Shown here piece by piece: positions 41,429-53,383 of a stretch of DNA of 64,000 bases. A model generated the notes under the pieces. The model did no database searches and was not told the origin of the DNA. It was given only the letters and a program-made list of their open reading frames with translations. Position 1 is the stretch's first letter; each line of letters opens with the position of its first letter. The translations under genes were made by a program, and so were the position numbers. The stretch is from Dromaius novaehollandiae (lineage: Eukaryota > Chordata > Aves > Casuariiformes > Dromaiidae), in assembly GCF_036370855.1 (NCBI RefSeq), contig NC_088099.1:26627501-26691500 (forward strand), written 5' to 3'.

Positions 41429-44197
41429 CTGTAAGTATGAAAAGAAGTGGGTTTTAACAAATATGTGCAGTTAACTTTGCTAACATAGCATGTATATATT
41501 AATGCATGTCACTTTGTCACTTTATCATCAGTATTAGCCACAAAAGAACCTCACTAGGCGCTGCATGATAACCATGCATATTAAAACAGGCAGTGGGGTC
41601 ATAGGATATGAATGTGACCTCTCACAAGCTCATAGAAAATAGCAAGTAGGAATATTCAAGTAGCCATAGTTTAGGAAATCCCAGAACACAGGTTTTCTGG
41701 AATTCAGATGCACAGGACTTCTGTCTCACAGATTGCAGAGAGCAACTATTCAGGAACAGCTTTCGAATTCCCTCAGTGTTCACAGTGTATCACACTCTTG
41801 TGTTTATACAAACATGGACTGCATCGTAATGTATGTCGATCCTTAGGCCCAGCATTTCTCTAGGTCTTGGGTGTTTGACTTTATACCCTTCATATTCTAA
41901 TGTTTTGTGTTCATTTTCCTACTTTTTTTGAAAAAAGAAACCCAACAGAAAAACAAATTCCATCATGCTGGAATAAAAATACTCCAAAAATACACTAAAA
42001 ATTTAATCTATGCCAGTCTGCAGGTGTGCCGAAAGCCCTGCTCATCATGCTGGTCAATATATTTTCATCGACTGCATGCAATAGTTTTGTTGTCTCAGGA
42101 TTTAGTGTGCTAGCAATCTGGGCTTTAACTGTTTCTTTATTCTGTGTCTTTTTTCTGTGTCTGTACAGGACCTAGCATAGTGCAGTCCTGGACTATTACA
42201 GTGACTCCTAAGCAAGCACTAGGGCAGTGCAAAGAGCCACCGGATTTATCTCTGAGGTGGAGCCTTTAGATCATGGCTTTCTGCCACAGTAACAATAGCA
42301 GTACAAGTGGGTCACTGCTTGTGTGAAACATTCCTGGACAGATACATACTTTGGTGGTGGTGGGGGGGGGTGTCACTTTTTGCAGGCAACATGAGCAATG
42401 GGGACCTTATCTGCTCTGCGGTTCATCCCAAGCTCTCTCAGAGCTGTGCGCAAATGATCACAGCTCCTGTGTCCATTCCTCTCAAGTTACATGTTTTCTG
42501 TCTTGTTCTACCTACTTGTCCCAGATCCATTTTTGTTCCCTACCAAATTACAATCTCTACTCTTAGGTTTTTCATATTAATTTCAGTGTTTATGTTCAGT
42601 TTATGCTAGACTCCCTTCCTAAGCACTCCTCCTAAAAGCCTTAGTACCCCCTCACTATGAATTCCCCCTCCTCCTCCTAGTTCTATTTTCCTTGTCTTCT
42701 TTCCAGATCCTTATCCCAGCCTTTGCCCAGCCTGCCCAGAAATCTCTCCACGGCTTTGCACTTTATACCTTGTTATTCTCTATTCTGCCATTCACCTCCA
42801 AACAGTATTCCTCCTAGCATCCTTGTCTAACCAGTTCCTACTCCTGCCTTCCTATCTTCTATTACACTCCTGAGACTTCATTCAGTGAATTCCAGCCCCC
42901 CTCTTCCCTTTCATCTATGGCCCCCAGTTCTCATCTCCAGCTTTCCTCCCCACCTCACCTCACAGGCACAGCTGTTGTTCTTCTTCCTCCCTCCCATCAG
43001 TCCCACACTCACCAAGCTCTCCATCATATTATACTCCTTGTTGTTGCTAAAATCTAATTCTTGTCACAAGCACATGCTGGAACTTCTAACTTCCATTTCC
43101 AGGCTGCCCGCAAACACAAAAGATGCAGCTTTCGCCTGTAATTTCAAGTGTCCAGGTGTAGTCCAGCTTACAGCAGCTGGGAGCTGCAGTTATAAAGACA
43201 GTGGAAGATGATCTGCCATTCTGTAGCACTAACTTTGGCTAGAACTAGAAGTCATGAGGATGAAGCAAATCTTTCATGAGTTGCACTGATAAATTCTACG
43301 GAGCCTGTGTGAACCGAGATCTTTGAAAAGGTTTCCAAAGAACAAATTTAGCTAGGTTTCAACAGGCATGGCAAAAGGCAACCTCTGAGGCATACATATT
43401 CAACTCCACTTCCCAATAATTTCAGTTCCCTACATTCAACTCCAAGACTGAAATTCTGGGCTAGAGTTTGTAACATTTCTATTAAAATGTTGGAAATAAT
43501 TTAATACAGCAAAACCATGTATTTTTCTCCAGCCTTATTGTCGGAAAAATGGAATTCAAGCTCAGACGGATATCCAGCATGGAAACCTGAAGTCAAAGAG
43601 CTGCCATACAGGATCAACTGGTCAGCAAGTGTGACATGTCACTGTCACCCAGTCGACAGAAACTAGGGATTTCCCTGGCTGACCGCTGAAGTCAGAGGTA
43701 GCAGTTGTACAAGTGCAATTTGTTTGTTTCTGCCCAATTCTGCCATTTGTGAGAGGCAATAATTAGTTACTGAATCCCAGATCTCAAGTTTTCAGCATTC
43801 CGTAGAAGGCAGGCAGATGTAATATGCCTCTACATCTTGCATTCTCCTTTTGCTGGTTTTACCACACCATGGAAAGTGGTAGATCAGTTTGCGTACTCAC
43901 ATCAGGCTTATACTCCAAGAATGGCTGGATCAGTGGCACAACAGGGGTCACCAATGAGTATCTAAGTTAAGAGACAGGACAAACAAGTGCTTCCTTGAAA
44001 TACTTTCCTAGCCTCTAACTATTTGCAGCCCTTGCACTTCTTGAGCCAAAGGTGGTTTCTTTGTGCTATGGTTTCACAGATTGTTTACATGAGAAGAGCT
44101 CTAAAAGTAACTAGACAAACTCTTCATGTTGGCATGTAGCATGGTACAGCGGGAGCTATCAGTGATGCTGTTTGGAGAACAATGAATAGAAACTCAC
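41429..44197 (-). other. CDK6: CDK6 last intron
   Basis: A 2.8-kb intron containing a (GGT)n/G run at 42352-42371 and the strand-asymmetric pyrimidine tract at about 42.6-43.03 kb (listed separately). No additional exon was seen. Confidence 0.8.
42600..43030. repeat. Pyrimidine-rich (C+T) tract, about 430 bp
   Basis: The plus strand is roughly 65-82% pyrimidine per 60-base line, with CTCCTCCT, CTTCCTCC and CCCCCTC blocks. It is purine-rich on the CDK6 sense strand. It is not a clean tandem repeat. Confidence 0.75.
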
Positions 44198-44333
44198 CAG
44201 AAGTAAGTCTTTGCCCAGTTCATCAATATCTGGTACAAATTTTTCAATAGGTTGTGCGGGTCTGGAAGTGAAAGCATTTCTCGGAAGGGCAACATCATTA
44301 GGCCAGTCCTCTTCTGCTGGGAGTCCAATTACA
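44198..44333 (-). CDS. CDK6: CDK6 penultimate exon (136 nt)
   Basis: The exon begins with T, which completes Asp, then VIGLPAEEDWPNDVALPR, NAFTSRPAQPIEKF and VPDIDELGKDLLL. The acceptor ends TTTCACAG and the donor is GTGAGT. The few differences from the human protein fall in the surface loop after ALPR. Confidence 0.95.
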
Positions 44334-47300
44334 CTGTGAAAGGAAAAACATAATGTTAACTCTGGATATTTATGCAATCTCTCCTTTATATTGATTCTAT
44401 GAAGCAGCAGTTCGCCTTATGAGTAAGTCTATTGGTTTAAATGCGATTAGTTGTACAGTGGTGCACCGATCACTATGAATAGAGGGTGATGGGTGTAGGC
44501 CCTCAATGTGCTTTGCAGAAATCATCCTGCGGCCAGCACAGTATTCTGGCCTAGGTCTCAATTTTCTGAGTCTTGGAGTTGAGAAAGGGCTGAGAGCTTT
44601 GGAAAAAATTTGCTCAGCTCTTGTCTGGATGGCGCAACATATGTCACTCCAGGATGATTAAAAGCAGTAAGTTTCAAAGGGGAATCTCATGCAAGGATCT
44701 TTATTCACAAGAATAGGGACTGAGAGAAGACTTGGGTCAAGATGAGGGTAAGGCAATAAAAGGGATGTTTCATAATGCTTCAAAGCTGTGTGCAGTAATT
44801 GTTGCCCAAAGTTAAACAATTTATTTGCTTCACAATCCAGGTTTTAAAGTCTCAGTTCAGAAGTGGCATAGGACTTAAGTGCCTTTTTGTTTTTACTTTC
44901 AATTTTATTTACCCTTTATTAGAATATCTTAAATTTCCTTTTTAACATTTATTTCTCTATTACTTTCAGTTGCAGAAGGTACTTACACTTATGAAGTAAT
45001 CATGCTAAGGTTTAAAAACCCAAATAAGTTTTAGGGAAAATCAATTTTTACAGCCCGTAAAATTGAGATTTTTTAACAGAAATACTGACAGGGTAAGACT
45101 GGAAGGAACATGAAAAAACTGCATTAAATGCTTGGGTCTGCACTAAGTCCAATGCCACTAGGGAGCAGCATCGCCCTTTCTTCTTATTAATTGAGTTTGA
45201 TAATAGCCTGGGTGAGGCCAAGGGCCAAACACTTTGATGTAAAATATAGGATACCTCACTGAACTTAGTGGAATTACTTCGTATCTACATGGGTTTTAGA
45301 TTGTAAGTTTGCCTAATTTAAAATATCTCTGAAAACTAATACCATGTCCTCAAAACAACAGCATGACTGGAAGGGCAAAGCAATTACAATCTCAGGACAA
45401 TTTATTCTTACTGTTTCTAAAGATATCACAGCTCTTGGGAAAAGATGAGTTAAATCTGCGTAAAAAATTAAATTTGATTTTTTCACCACAGGCATGCCGG
45501 GTATGGGACAACTCCCTTGCCCACAGTGGTTAGAGCCACGTGATCTGCTGTTTGAGGATCTGGACCCATACTAAATGTCATACAAGGAGCATCACAGGAG
45601 GATGGGGGAGTTAAATATTTTAAATGACAAGGAATTTTAACCTGCCGTTCAAATGGATCTGGTTAGTCCCAGCTTTTTTCGTGTTTGCATGAGCGAGTAC
45701 AAACGGGGCAGAATAAGCGTAGTAGGCACAGGCAGAACTAACAAGAGACAAGGAGGCAGCCTGTCTTGCAGGTAGGAGGGACAAGTCCAGGAGTGGAAAG
45801 CAAAGATATTTTTAGTTACACACTCACGTAGTATTCAAAAATGTTAATAATGAATTTCTGAGTAGATGCCCCCATTCTGGTCTGGTAGCACAACCATTTC
45901 AAGGACTATGTTTGGGAGAAGCTAGGATGAGCTTCACCTCCTGCCAAAGGTTCAGGCGTGGTCTTGAGAAAGGCTGAGCGCTTTCCCTTCCCGTTGATCA
46001 CACCGGGAGACAAGTCTGCTCACGGCACTGCAGCAGTTAGCCCAAAATCCGCGAGGACATCCCACATGCTGGCGGTGTCCCCGGAAAGCAGGAAATCGTT
46101 CCGGGCCGCGTCCTTGGGATTTACCCTCACCCGCCGTGGGAGGCTACTTGATGCAAATAAGAGCTGCATGTAGGAAGCAAAGGTAGACCACAGCCCAGTT
46201 ATCCGAAAGAGCACATCGGTCCAGCGTGCCTGAAAATCCTCGAACAGCTTTCTGTCCAAATTAGTCCAGAGAATGACTCACTACTGTAGAAAGAAACAAT
46301 CCTCCTACAAAAAGAGCTATGCCTAACTCTCTAACACTCCAGCTGTGAAAACACCAAAACAAACACTATTTGGCATAAAATCCCCCCAAAACCCAAGAAA
46401 GAGACTTTTAAACTATTTCAGGATAGCTACCCAAGAGAAGCAAAAGCAAACTTTCTTTTTAAGTAGATGTGTAATGAGGAATTTCTTCTAAAATCAGCAC
46501 AGCGTTTGCTCTCCTTGATTAAGGGTTGAATTCTTTTCTGTACAGGTAATCCTGCTCCCTAGGGATGGAAAGATCCCTGTTGGAGGCTGCTGCTAGCTGC
46601 CGTGTGTTTAATCCTATCCCGATTCATTTTGATTTTTCCCCTTAAATGTCATAAACAAATGAAAATCTTCAGAAAAGTCACAGCTATGTCTTTTTTATTA
46701 CAAAATATGCTGCATGTACCGGAACTGTCTTCATTTAATATTGCAGAATATAGTAGCACCAAAAGAGTAGCTTTGCCAGAAGAAGAAAAAGTAAACTTTA
46801 AGGACTGATTTTTCTGGATTGGGCAGGAAGAGCTATTCAGCGCATGACAAATTAACCACGCAAGTGAGTCACATACACTGGTATGGTATGCAGGAAAGGA
46901 AAGTCAACTGTGTGAAATCAAGACCTGCAATTTAGCAACCTCATATTAAATAATGAAAATGCTTAGAAACAGATCTGTTATGATTTGAGAACTGGAAAAA
47001 ATGGCTAAACAGAGAAATTCATTATTTGATCAATTTAAGCTCTTTTCCCTGGAAATTTTACTATCTTCTCTTTGGAATATCTTCAGGAGAATACTGTTTC
47101 AACCTTATATCTACGTCCGTCTCTCACTTTGCCTACCGACCTCTTCTTCCATCCAGACGCCCGGATCCCTGCAGCCTCCTTATAGGAAAAGAGAACACAG
47201 AGGCACAGAGGCAAACGGGCTTCATTCCACTGAATTATTTTAACCTTCCCACCTCCTCAATATATTCTATATATCTGAACTACATAAATATGAAATTTGA

Positions 47301-47938
47301 GAATTTTAAAATGGTTTTAAAATAAAGCCAATTAGGTCATCTCCAACAAAGCCTACGTTTATAATGCTGATAGTCCTTCTGTTCTCACGGTTCCCTTCAT
47401 TACCAAAATATGAACTGCAAATCATTTTAGCAGGCTACACAGTATATCTGAAAAGCTAAAATATTTTCTTCTGTGCAAAGTCACTGGTTAGCATCTTCAA
47501 GATTTCAGTTTGGTAACAATTTAAGGGATTCTAACATTTCCTGAAATAGGCCGATCACAGAAAAATGAAAACTCTGTATCTGTTTGTAAATGAAGAGAAT
47601 CTCTTGAGTCTCTTTAGCTGTTTAGGAAAATGTGAGAACGTATGCATCCCACAAATGCGCAATATGTTTAAGAGATTTCAAAAAAGCCCAAAACAGACGT
47701 CTCTCCTAACTTCCTGCTGATGGCTGTTAGTTCTGCAGAACTATATTCCATGTTGCTTCCTCCTCCCACTCTGACACAGAATACACGGAAATATCATGTT
47801 GCATACAGTAGCAATAGGAAATATGTTCTAGGAATACTTTGTTCTAGTCACATTATTGCATAAAAAGCATAGCAAAGAAACCTCCCAGTGTTTCAGTGTT
47901 AAAGAGATATGGACATAGTGCAACTTGTTATTACTTAC
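44334..47938 (-). other. CDK6: CDK6 intron before the penultimate exon
   Basis: A 3.6-kb intron. A short CpG-enriched patch lies at about 45.95-46.25 kb and holds open frames on both strands that match nothing I recognise. The remainder is AT-rich. Confidence 0.75.
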
Positions 47939-47989
47939 TCAAAGATTTTTCCTAGCTGATCAACATCTGAATTTCCACGAAAGAGCGGC
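47939..47989 (-). CDS. CDK6: CDK6 51-nt exon (third from last)
   Basis: The acceptor ends CTTTCAG and the donor is GTAAGT. One base completes the Lys/Arg codon, then PLFRGNSDVDQLGKIF and two bases (GA) of an Asp codon. The length and the PLFRG...DVDQLGKI motif identify CDK4/6, and the following exons identify CDK6. Confidence 0.93.
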
Positions 47990-50900
47990 CTGAAAGAATA
48001 AAGAAATATTTTTTAGGAAATGATTTCCTCTAATTAAAGTGAACTTGCACTGGTCACTGAAAGCTGCCAACATAGGGTGAAAACGTGTTATTTTTCTGAG
48101 GCCTCACTCCTTTTGCCTTCATGTTTATCCAGCCTGTGAGTGCATCATCTTTTAAGTTTCTGCTTAAATCAGTAAAAAACCAGGATGGATGAAATTTATC
48201 TTTGAATATGTTACTTTAGAGAATTAATTGTGTCCTTTAACAGGAATGAAATAACCTTCTCCCTCTCAACTAGTATTATCCTATGAATCATGTAACTAGT
48301 AAACAAAATAGATTTCATTAGAAAGAACATACTCAAAGAGCTGGTTAGAAAGAAAAAACTGAGTGAATGTCATGCAATTCATTTTAATATAATAAAATCA
48401 AAGATGAGTTATTAAGAATATAAGCTGAAAATTAAATTCCTTGTATAGTGTACTGGAAAGGTGCTCCTACGTTTGGGGATCAAATAAATGGCAATGGATT
48501 TATGAAGGTCTGTAAACAATGGCGTGTGAAACAGTACAGAATTTACCTTGAAAGAGAGGAATACTTCTGCTGCATAGATAAAGATATATTCAGGAAAGAA
48601 ACAAATTAATAGGTAGAACATCCAAAGGCTTTTAGAATAAAAACAGTGACTAAAAATACTTTCAAAGAGTGGTACACACTTTTTTCTTCTCAAAATGCAA
48701 TTTAATATATTTCTGCTATTGTAATATGTAAAATACTATCACCCCATAGTGACTAAAAAGTAAAATATAAAACTCAGATTTGTCTGCTATACTGCCAGCT
48801 TTGCCTGTAGTTCAGTAAGGTGTGATCAACGGTGCAATTGTACGTGTAAACTCCAAAGAGCTTCCAACATCTTACTGATGGATGACCAAGGATCCAGCCA
48901 GGAATAAGGGCACCTGTGAAGATCAGCCCTCAGACACTGAGCAGCATTTTGCTTCAGTAAGATGTGGGCAGACATGGTAGATTAGTCCAAGAAGTGCAAT
49001 TCAGACACACTGCAAACTGAGATATTACGTGGGTCAACCGACAGCCAGGCTGCCCCTCTCTGTTGAAGCGCAGCTCTCCAGAGTACTGCATGCTGTAAAC
49101 TTACTGCTCCAGTTTCCCCAGCTGTTCAACTGAAACACTTGACAAACGCTGTATATTCCCATCTTTTCACTGGCAGCCTTCAGTTATGAAGTAAAGTCCT
49201 TTCTCCTGCCTCTCTCTGCATCCTCCCTTTCTTCTCTCTGACAAGGGCCCTGAACAACACTGATTGCCAAAGACACCGTTTCACAGTTCCACTTCAGAAA
49301 AGACGACTTGTCCCATCAACGCTGGGACAACAAGGAGTACCCAGCTATATCATCCTCCCCCTATCATTGCCCATTTTCAGGAGCAGGCATAGGATTCACA
49401 TCACCTGTTGCTAAACATGAGTTGATTCCTGGAAAATAGTGCAAAACATCTTGCCGCTCTCAGCAGGACAGTAGAGCTCCATGTCAATGTCTATCTTGCA
49501 GGTCCACATCAAATACACCAGCCAGGTTCAGAGCACTAGGACAGATCTCATTTAGACATAATAATCTCTACAGAAACCTTTGCCACCAAGAAAAAGAGCA
49601 AAGCAATAACTGGAAGACATGCTGACCATCTCTGAGGAACTAAACATGCATTTACTTTCCTTCATGTCTGCTGCCACGCAGGTTATCTCGTATCAACTTA
49701 CACTGCAAACTGCTTTGGACAGGGCCATTGAGAGGACAGTTTCACCAAGTTAGATCTGAAACCCTATGACATCAGATTTGAACTGGGGAGATGAGGTAGC
49801 CTGGTACTTGTCCATAAAGTACTGTTTATTTTGACTGTGAAATAAATGTTAAATAATGGGATACACTGATTCCCAGATATACACTATGTTTATTATTTGC
49901 AGGGTCTTTGACAAGACTGCTTCAACTTACACTTAGAGGTTTCTGTATTTTTTAAACTGTAAGAAACCCAGCCCAGCAAAGCTTAACTTCACCCAGACAT
50001 GAGCATCTACTTCTGCTGTCAGTTTTGAGCCTGATTTTCAAAATGCTCAGCATCTACAATCCTACTATTTTCTGTAGTGACAGATACTCCATATCTTCCA
50101 AAGTTGGATAACATGACAACCTTAGATAATTTTTGAATGACTGCTTAAAATTATTAGCATACAGTGTTTGCCGTTACTTTGAGAATTTCATTTTTGCTTC
50201 CAGCATGAGAATATTGGGACCCTTCAAACTAACGAAATGTGCACAATCAAATAATCCTACCCATGCAGATGGGAAGCAGATCTAATGTTTTAAAATGTAT
50301 GCTGAACCTTGTGCTAATGTGAAGCTTGGCACAGTCAGCCTTGCTCTCAAATCACCTTAGGCAGTGTCATGCCAAAACAAGTATGATTCTTGGGATTTTT
50401 AAGAGACCTTTTTCCCATCGCTGCTGCTGTCTCAGATTTACTAAGAGTTGAAGCAAGAATTTAAATTATTTTGAATATATAATTGTACAACACAAGGTGG
50501 CCTTCCAGCATACTTTGGTATTTCATCATAATGAAGCATTATTAATTCAGCTTTCAGACTCCTATCCATCTCACCATCACAACTACAACAGAATGCCAAC
50601 TCTAGACTAGGCACTGCTAATGTAATGAAATTTGCCTCACGAATTTTGGCTGCTGGTTCAATTGGAATATTGGATGGATGATTGGGGAAGTAGATCCACT
50701 TAATCAACAGCTGTATGAAGATCTCGTCTCACATTTTGGCACTAGTTATTCTTATGCAAAGACTTGCCAGCACTGCAAGTCCAGCACACCTAATATGGGA
50801 ACTTTTATCTTAAGCAGTTGTTTTTTCAATTCTACTCTTGAGGGTGGACACCAGCTCTTCTAGTATCATTGAACTGGGAGTATACCCAGCAGCCACAGAA

Positions 50901-53365
50901 AAGTAAAATCTCACCTTTGTTCTCTGTATCCTTCACTTGACTCACTCACCCACTCGCTCCCTGAGGTTTATTTACTCAGACTGAATCCAGAAGTGGGGAT
51001 ATATTCTCTTCTCTGTGAGGATAATCTCTGTAAGACTGGTTAAACTCTGAGTTTCATTTTGTAGAATTCTTTTTTTTTTTTTCCCTAGGGAAAGGCATGG
51101 GGCTAGATTTGCCTCATGTGGCAGCAGATGGAAGTCTGTCCTCTAAAAATCTGTATGTCTCAGGAAAGAGGGAGCAACCGGTGGAGAAAAGGGCTATCCA
51201 GGGGATGCACTTGCCTTCTCAATGGTTCCTTGATCCTCTCAACCTACCCTGACTATGCCTACTACAAAATCCATGCTTTGAGGACTCCCACCCCATTGCT
51301 GTCTTAAAACACACACTTGAGCAGGGAAGAAGATGGGACGAAAAGAATTACAGTACAGATGAGACCAATTTAATCTCCCTGTTTGCTCAAGAAGTCCCAA
51401 ATGTTGTTATGTCTCCACACTTTCCTACTTTTGTTGGTTTTCGTTTTTTTGATTTTTTAGGAAGAGGGGAGGAAGGAAGTCCACCAGTGCAGAAGTCCAC
51501 TTTGTTTGATCATTCCTTCTCCAGGTCTTGGAGCTAGACTTTTACCCAGTCCCTCTGGAACAATGTCACTGAATGGAGGGAAAAGCCATTTATTTCTAAT
51601 GTAGGACCAAAATGCCCTTAGCCTACAGATAAAAAAATGAATTGGAGGTACAACATTATTATTCTGTTCTGCTAAAATAAACTCCTTCTAAGTCAAAGAG
51701 CATGTATTTTTGAAAACATGGAGCTATACTGGAACTAGTACTTGTTCCTGAGGTACAGAATGTGAAGCTACACAATTAAATGGATATTAGCTATGACTAA
51801 CTATTAGCTATGAATAATTGTGACTATTTTCACAAGATAAATCTAGCTACCTTTTTATATGGCAATCCAACAGAAAGATAAATATAACACTGAAATAAAA
51901 ACACAGGTCACGACATAAAGGTGCAATGTAAAACCACACAAATCCTGAACAAGTTAGCATCTGCATATAATTTAGAAGGACTTACACCACTAATCTTCTG
52001 GCTGAAAGGCTCTCATGCTTATATGCAGCTGAACAAATTAGATTTCTCTTTTATCTTGTCCAAAGGAGTATACTCAGCTCATGTTGTTGTCTCATGCTGT
52101 CTTTCACTTACACTGAATGTTCTGTCTATCTGAACTGGATATCTGTGTCTGAAAGGTTAAGTACTTTATTTTATAGATGCTTTTTTTCAGGTCTGTGCTA
52201 CTCAGTACAAACTGAGATATAAACATTTCCTAAGCAAGTCTCTCTGGAAAAAAAAAAAAAATCATCCCTGGTGCAACTCCACTAACATGCCAAAGCAATT
52301 CTAAAAGTAGTGTATACAATGACAATGCAGTGACATCCAAGAGATAAATAAGGTTTAACTGTAAGCTGGGCAGATTACTTCGAGACTACTTTCAGCCTAT
52401 GGTCCACAAAGCACAGAGGCTCTGGAAGATATTGTAACAAACTTTTGATTTTTCACAAAGGTTGGAATGAAAGGCATTGAGAAACACTGCTGCAGTCTAT
52501 ACTGCAGTTTAGATGCAAGGAAAAAATTTACTTAACAATAAAACCACATAGAGTGAGGCACAGAAGAAGATTTCTGCAGGTTCCTTGATGGTGACAGGCA
52601 TTTTGAACCAATTAGTGCCATTCTGATAGGAATTAATTTTAATTTCTGACAGTAAGCGATTAAACTACAGATAATATAGATATATGAAGAAAGCCTAGGT
52701 AAAGGAAAACAGTAATAAAGATGGAAAAAGTAAAACAGTAATGAAGATGGAAAATCCAAACATTACAAAGCCACAGAGACAATTCTAGAGTTGCCAATGC
52801 AACTGCCTGCAAAGCTAGACAAGGAGCCACATACGTAAGAAATAACTTCCAAAACAGTTATCTGGAGTCTGTCCACTAGTGCATTTGCTCAGTGTGGTGA
52901 CAACGGCAGCTGGGAATCCCGTCACCTTCCCTGTTACCGCAGAAGAACAATACGGATAATCTCTTGATTGCTGACTTGAATATATTCAATGCTTCTGGTG
53001 AAAAGTCTGTATATCGGCAATCCAGATGGAGGCAATGAAGTCATATAAGAACTGCGTAAAATCAAAAGAGCGTCATGGATGCGGAAGGTACAGCTTGCTT
53101 TCTTGGGCATGCAAGGCTGAGGCGGTTGGGCTGAGAAGATGGTGAGCAGAAGCGCTGGGGAGGAGAGCAGCAACTCCAGAGCAGGTAGCTGCTCACCTGG
53201 AGCCATAGGAGAGGCGAGATGGGGGAGGTGTGAAAGAGAGAGCCCGTGGTAACTTGACATAGTGGAGAGAAAAATGTAAATGAAAAGAATAAAGCAGCAG
53301 TTTATGGAAGTGGAACAAGGAATTTTAGACGTCGGGAAGGTTGTAGTGGTTAAGTTTTGGAGTTT

Positions 53366-53383
53366 GTATGTGTGTGTGTGTGA
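53366..53383. repeat. (GT)n microsatellite
   Basis: A short uninterrupted TG run in the large CDK6 intron. Confidence 0.85.

Larger units (their letters stand above)
41282..47989 (-). other. CDK6: CDK6 gene, last three coding exons (gene span within window)
   Basis: Three exons of 51, 136 and 147 coding nt read leftwards and give the last ~110 residues of cyclin-dependent kinase 6. CDK6 pairs with D-type cyclins and phosphorylates RB1 to release G1 arrest, acting in nucleus and cytoplasm. The sequence covers the kinase C-lobe from PLFRGNSDVDQLGKI through VIGLPAEEDWPNDVALPR and FVPDIDELGKDLLL to KCLAFNPAKRISAY and the C-terminal tail. Junction phases and the 51-nt exon fit the human gene structure. 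The N-lobe, the HRD catalytic loop and the DFG motif are encoded by exons beyond the right edge; I searched 48-64 kb for the preceding exon (around the DLWSVGCIFAEMF motif) and did not find it. FAM133B lies downstream in the same orientation, as in human. Confidence 0.93.
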
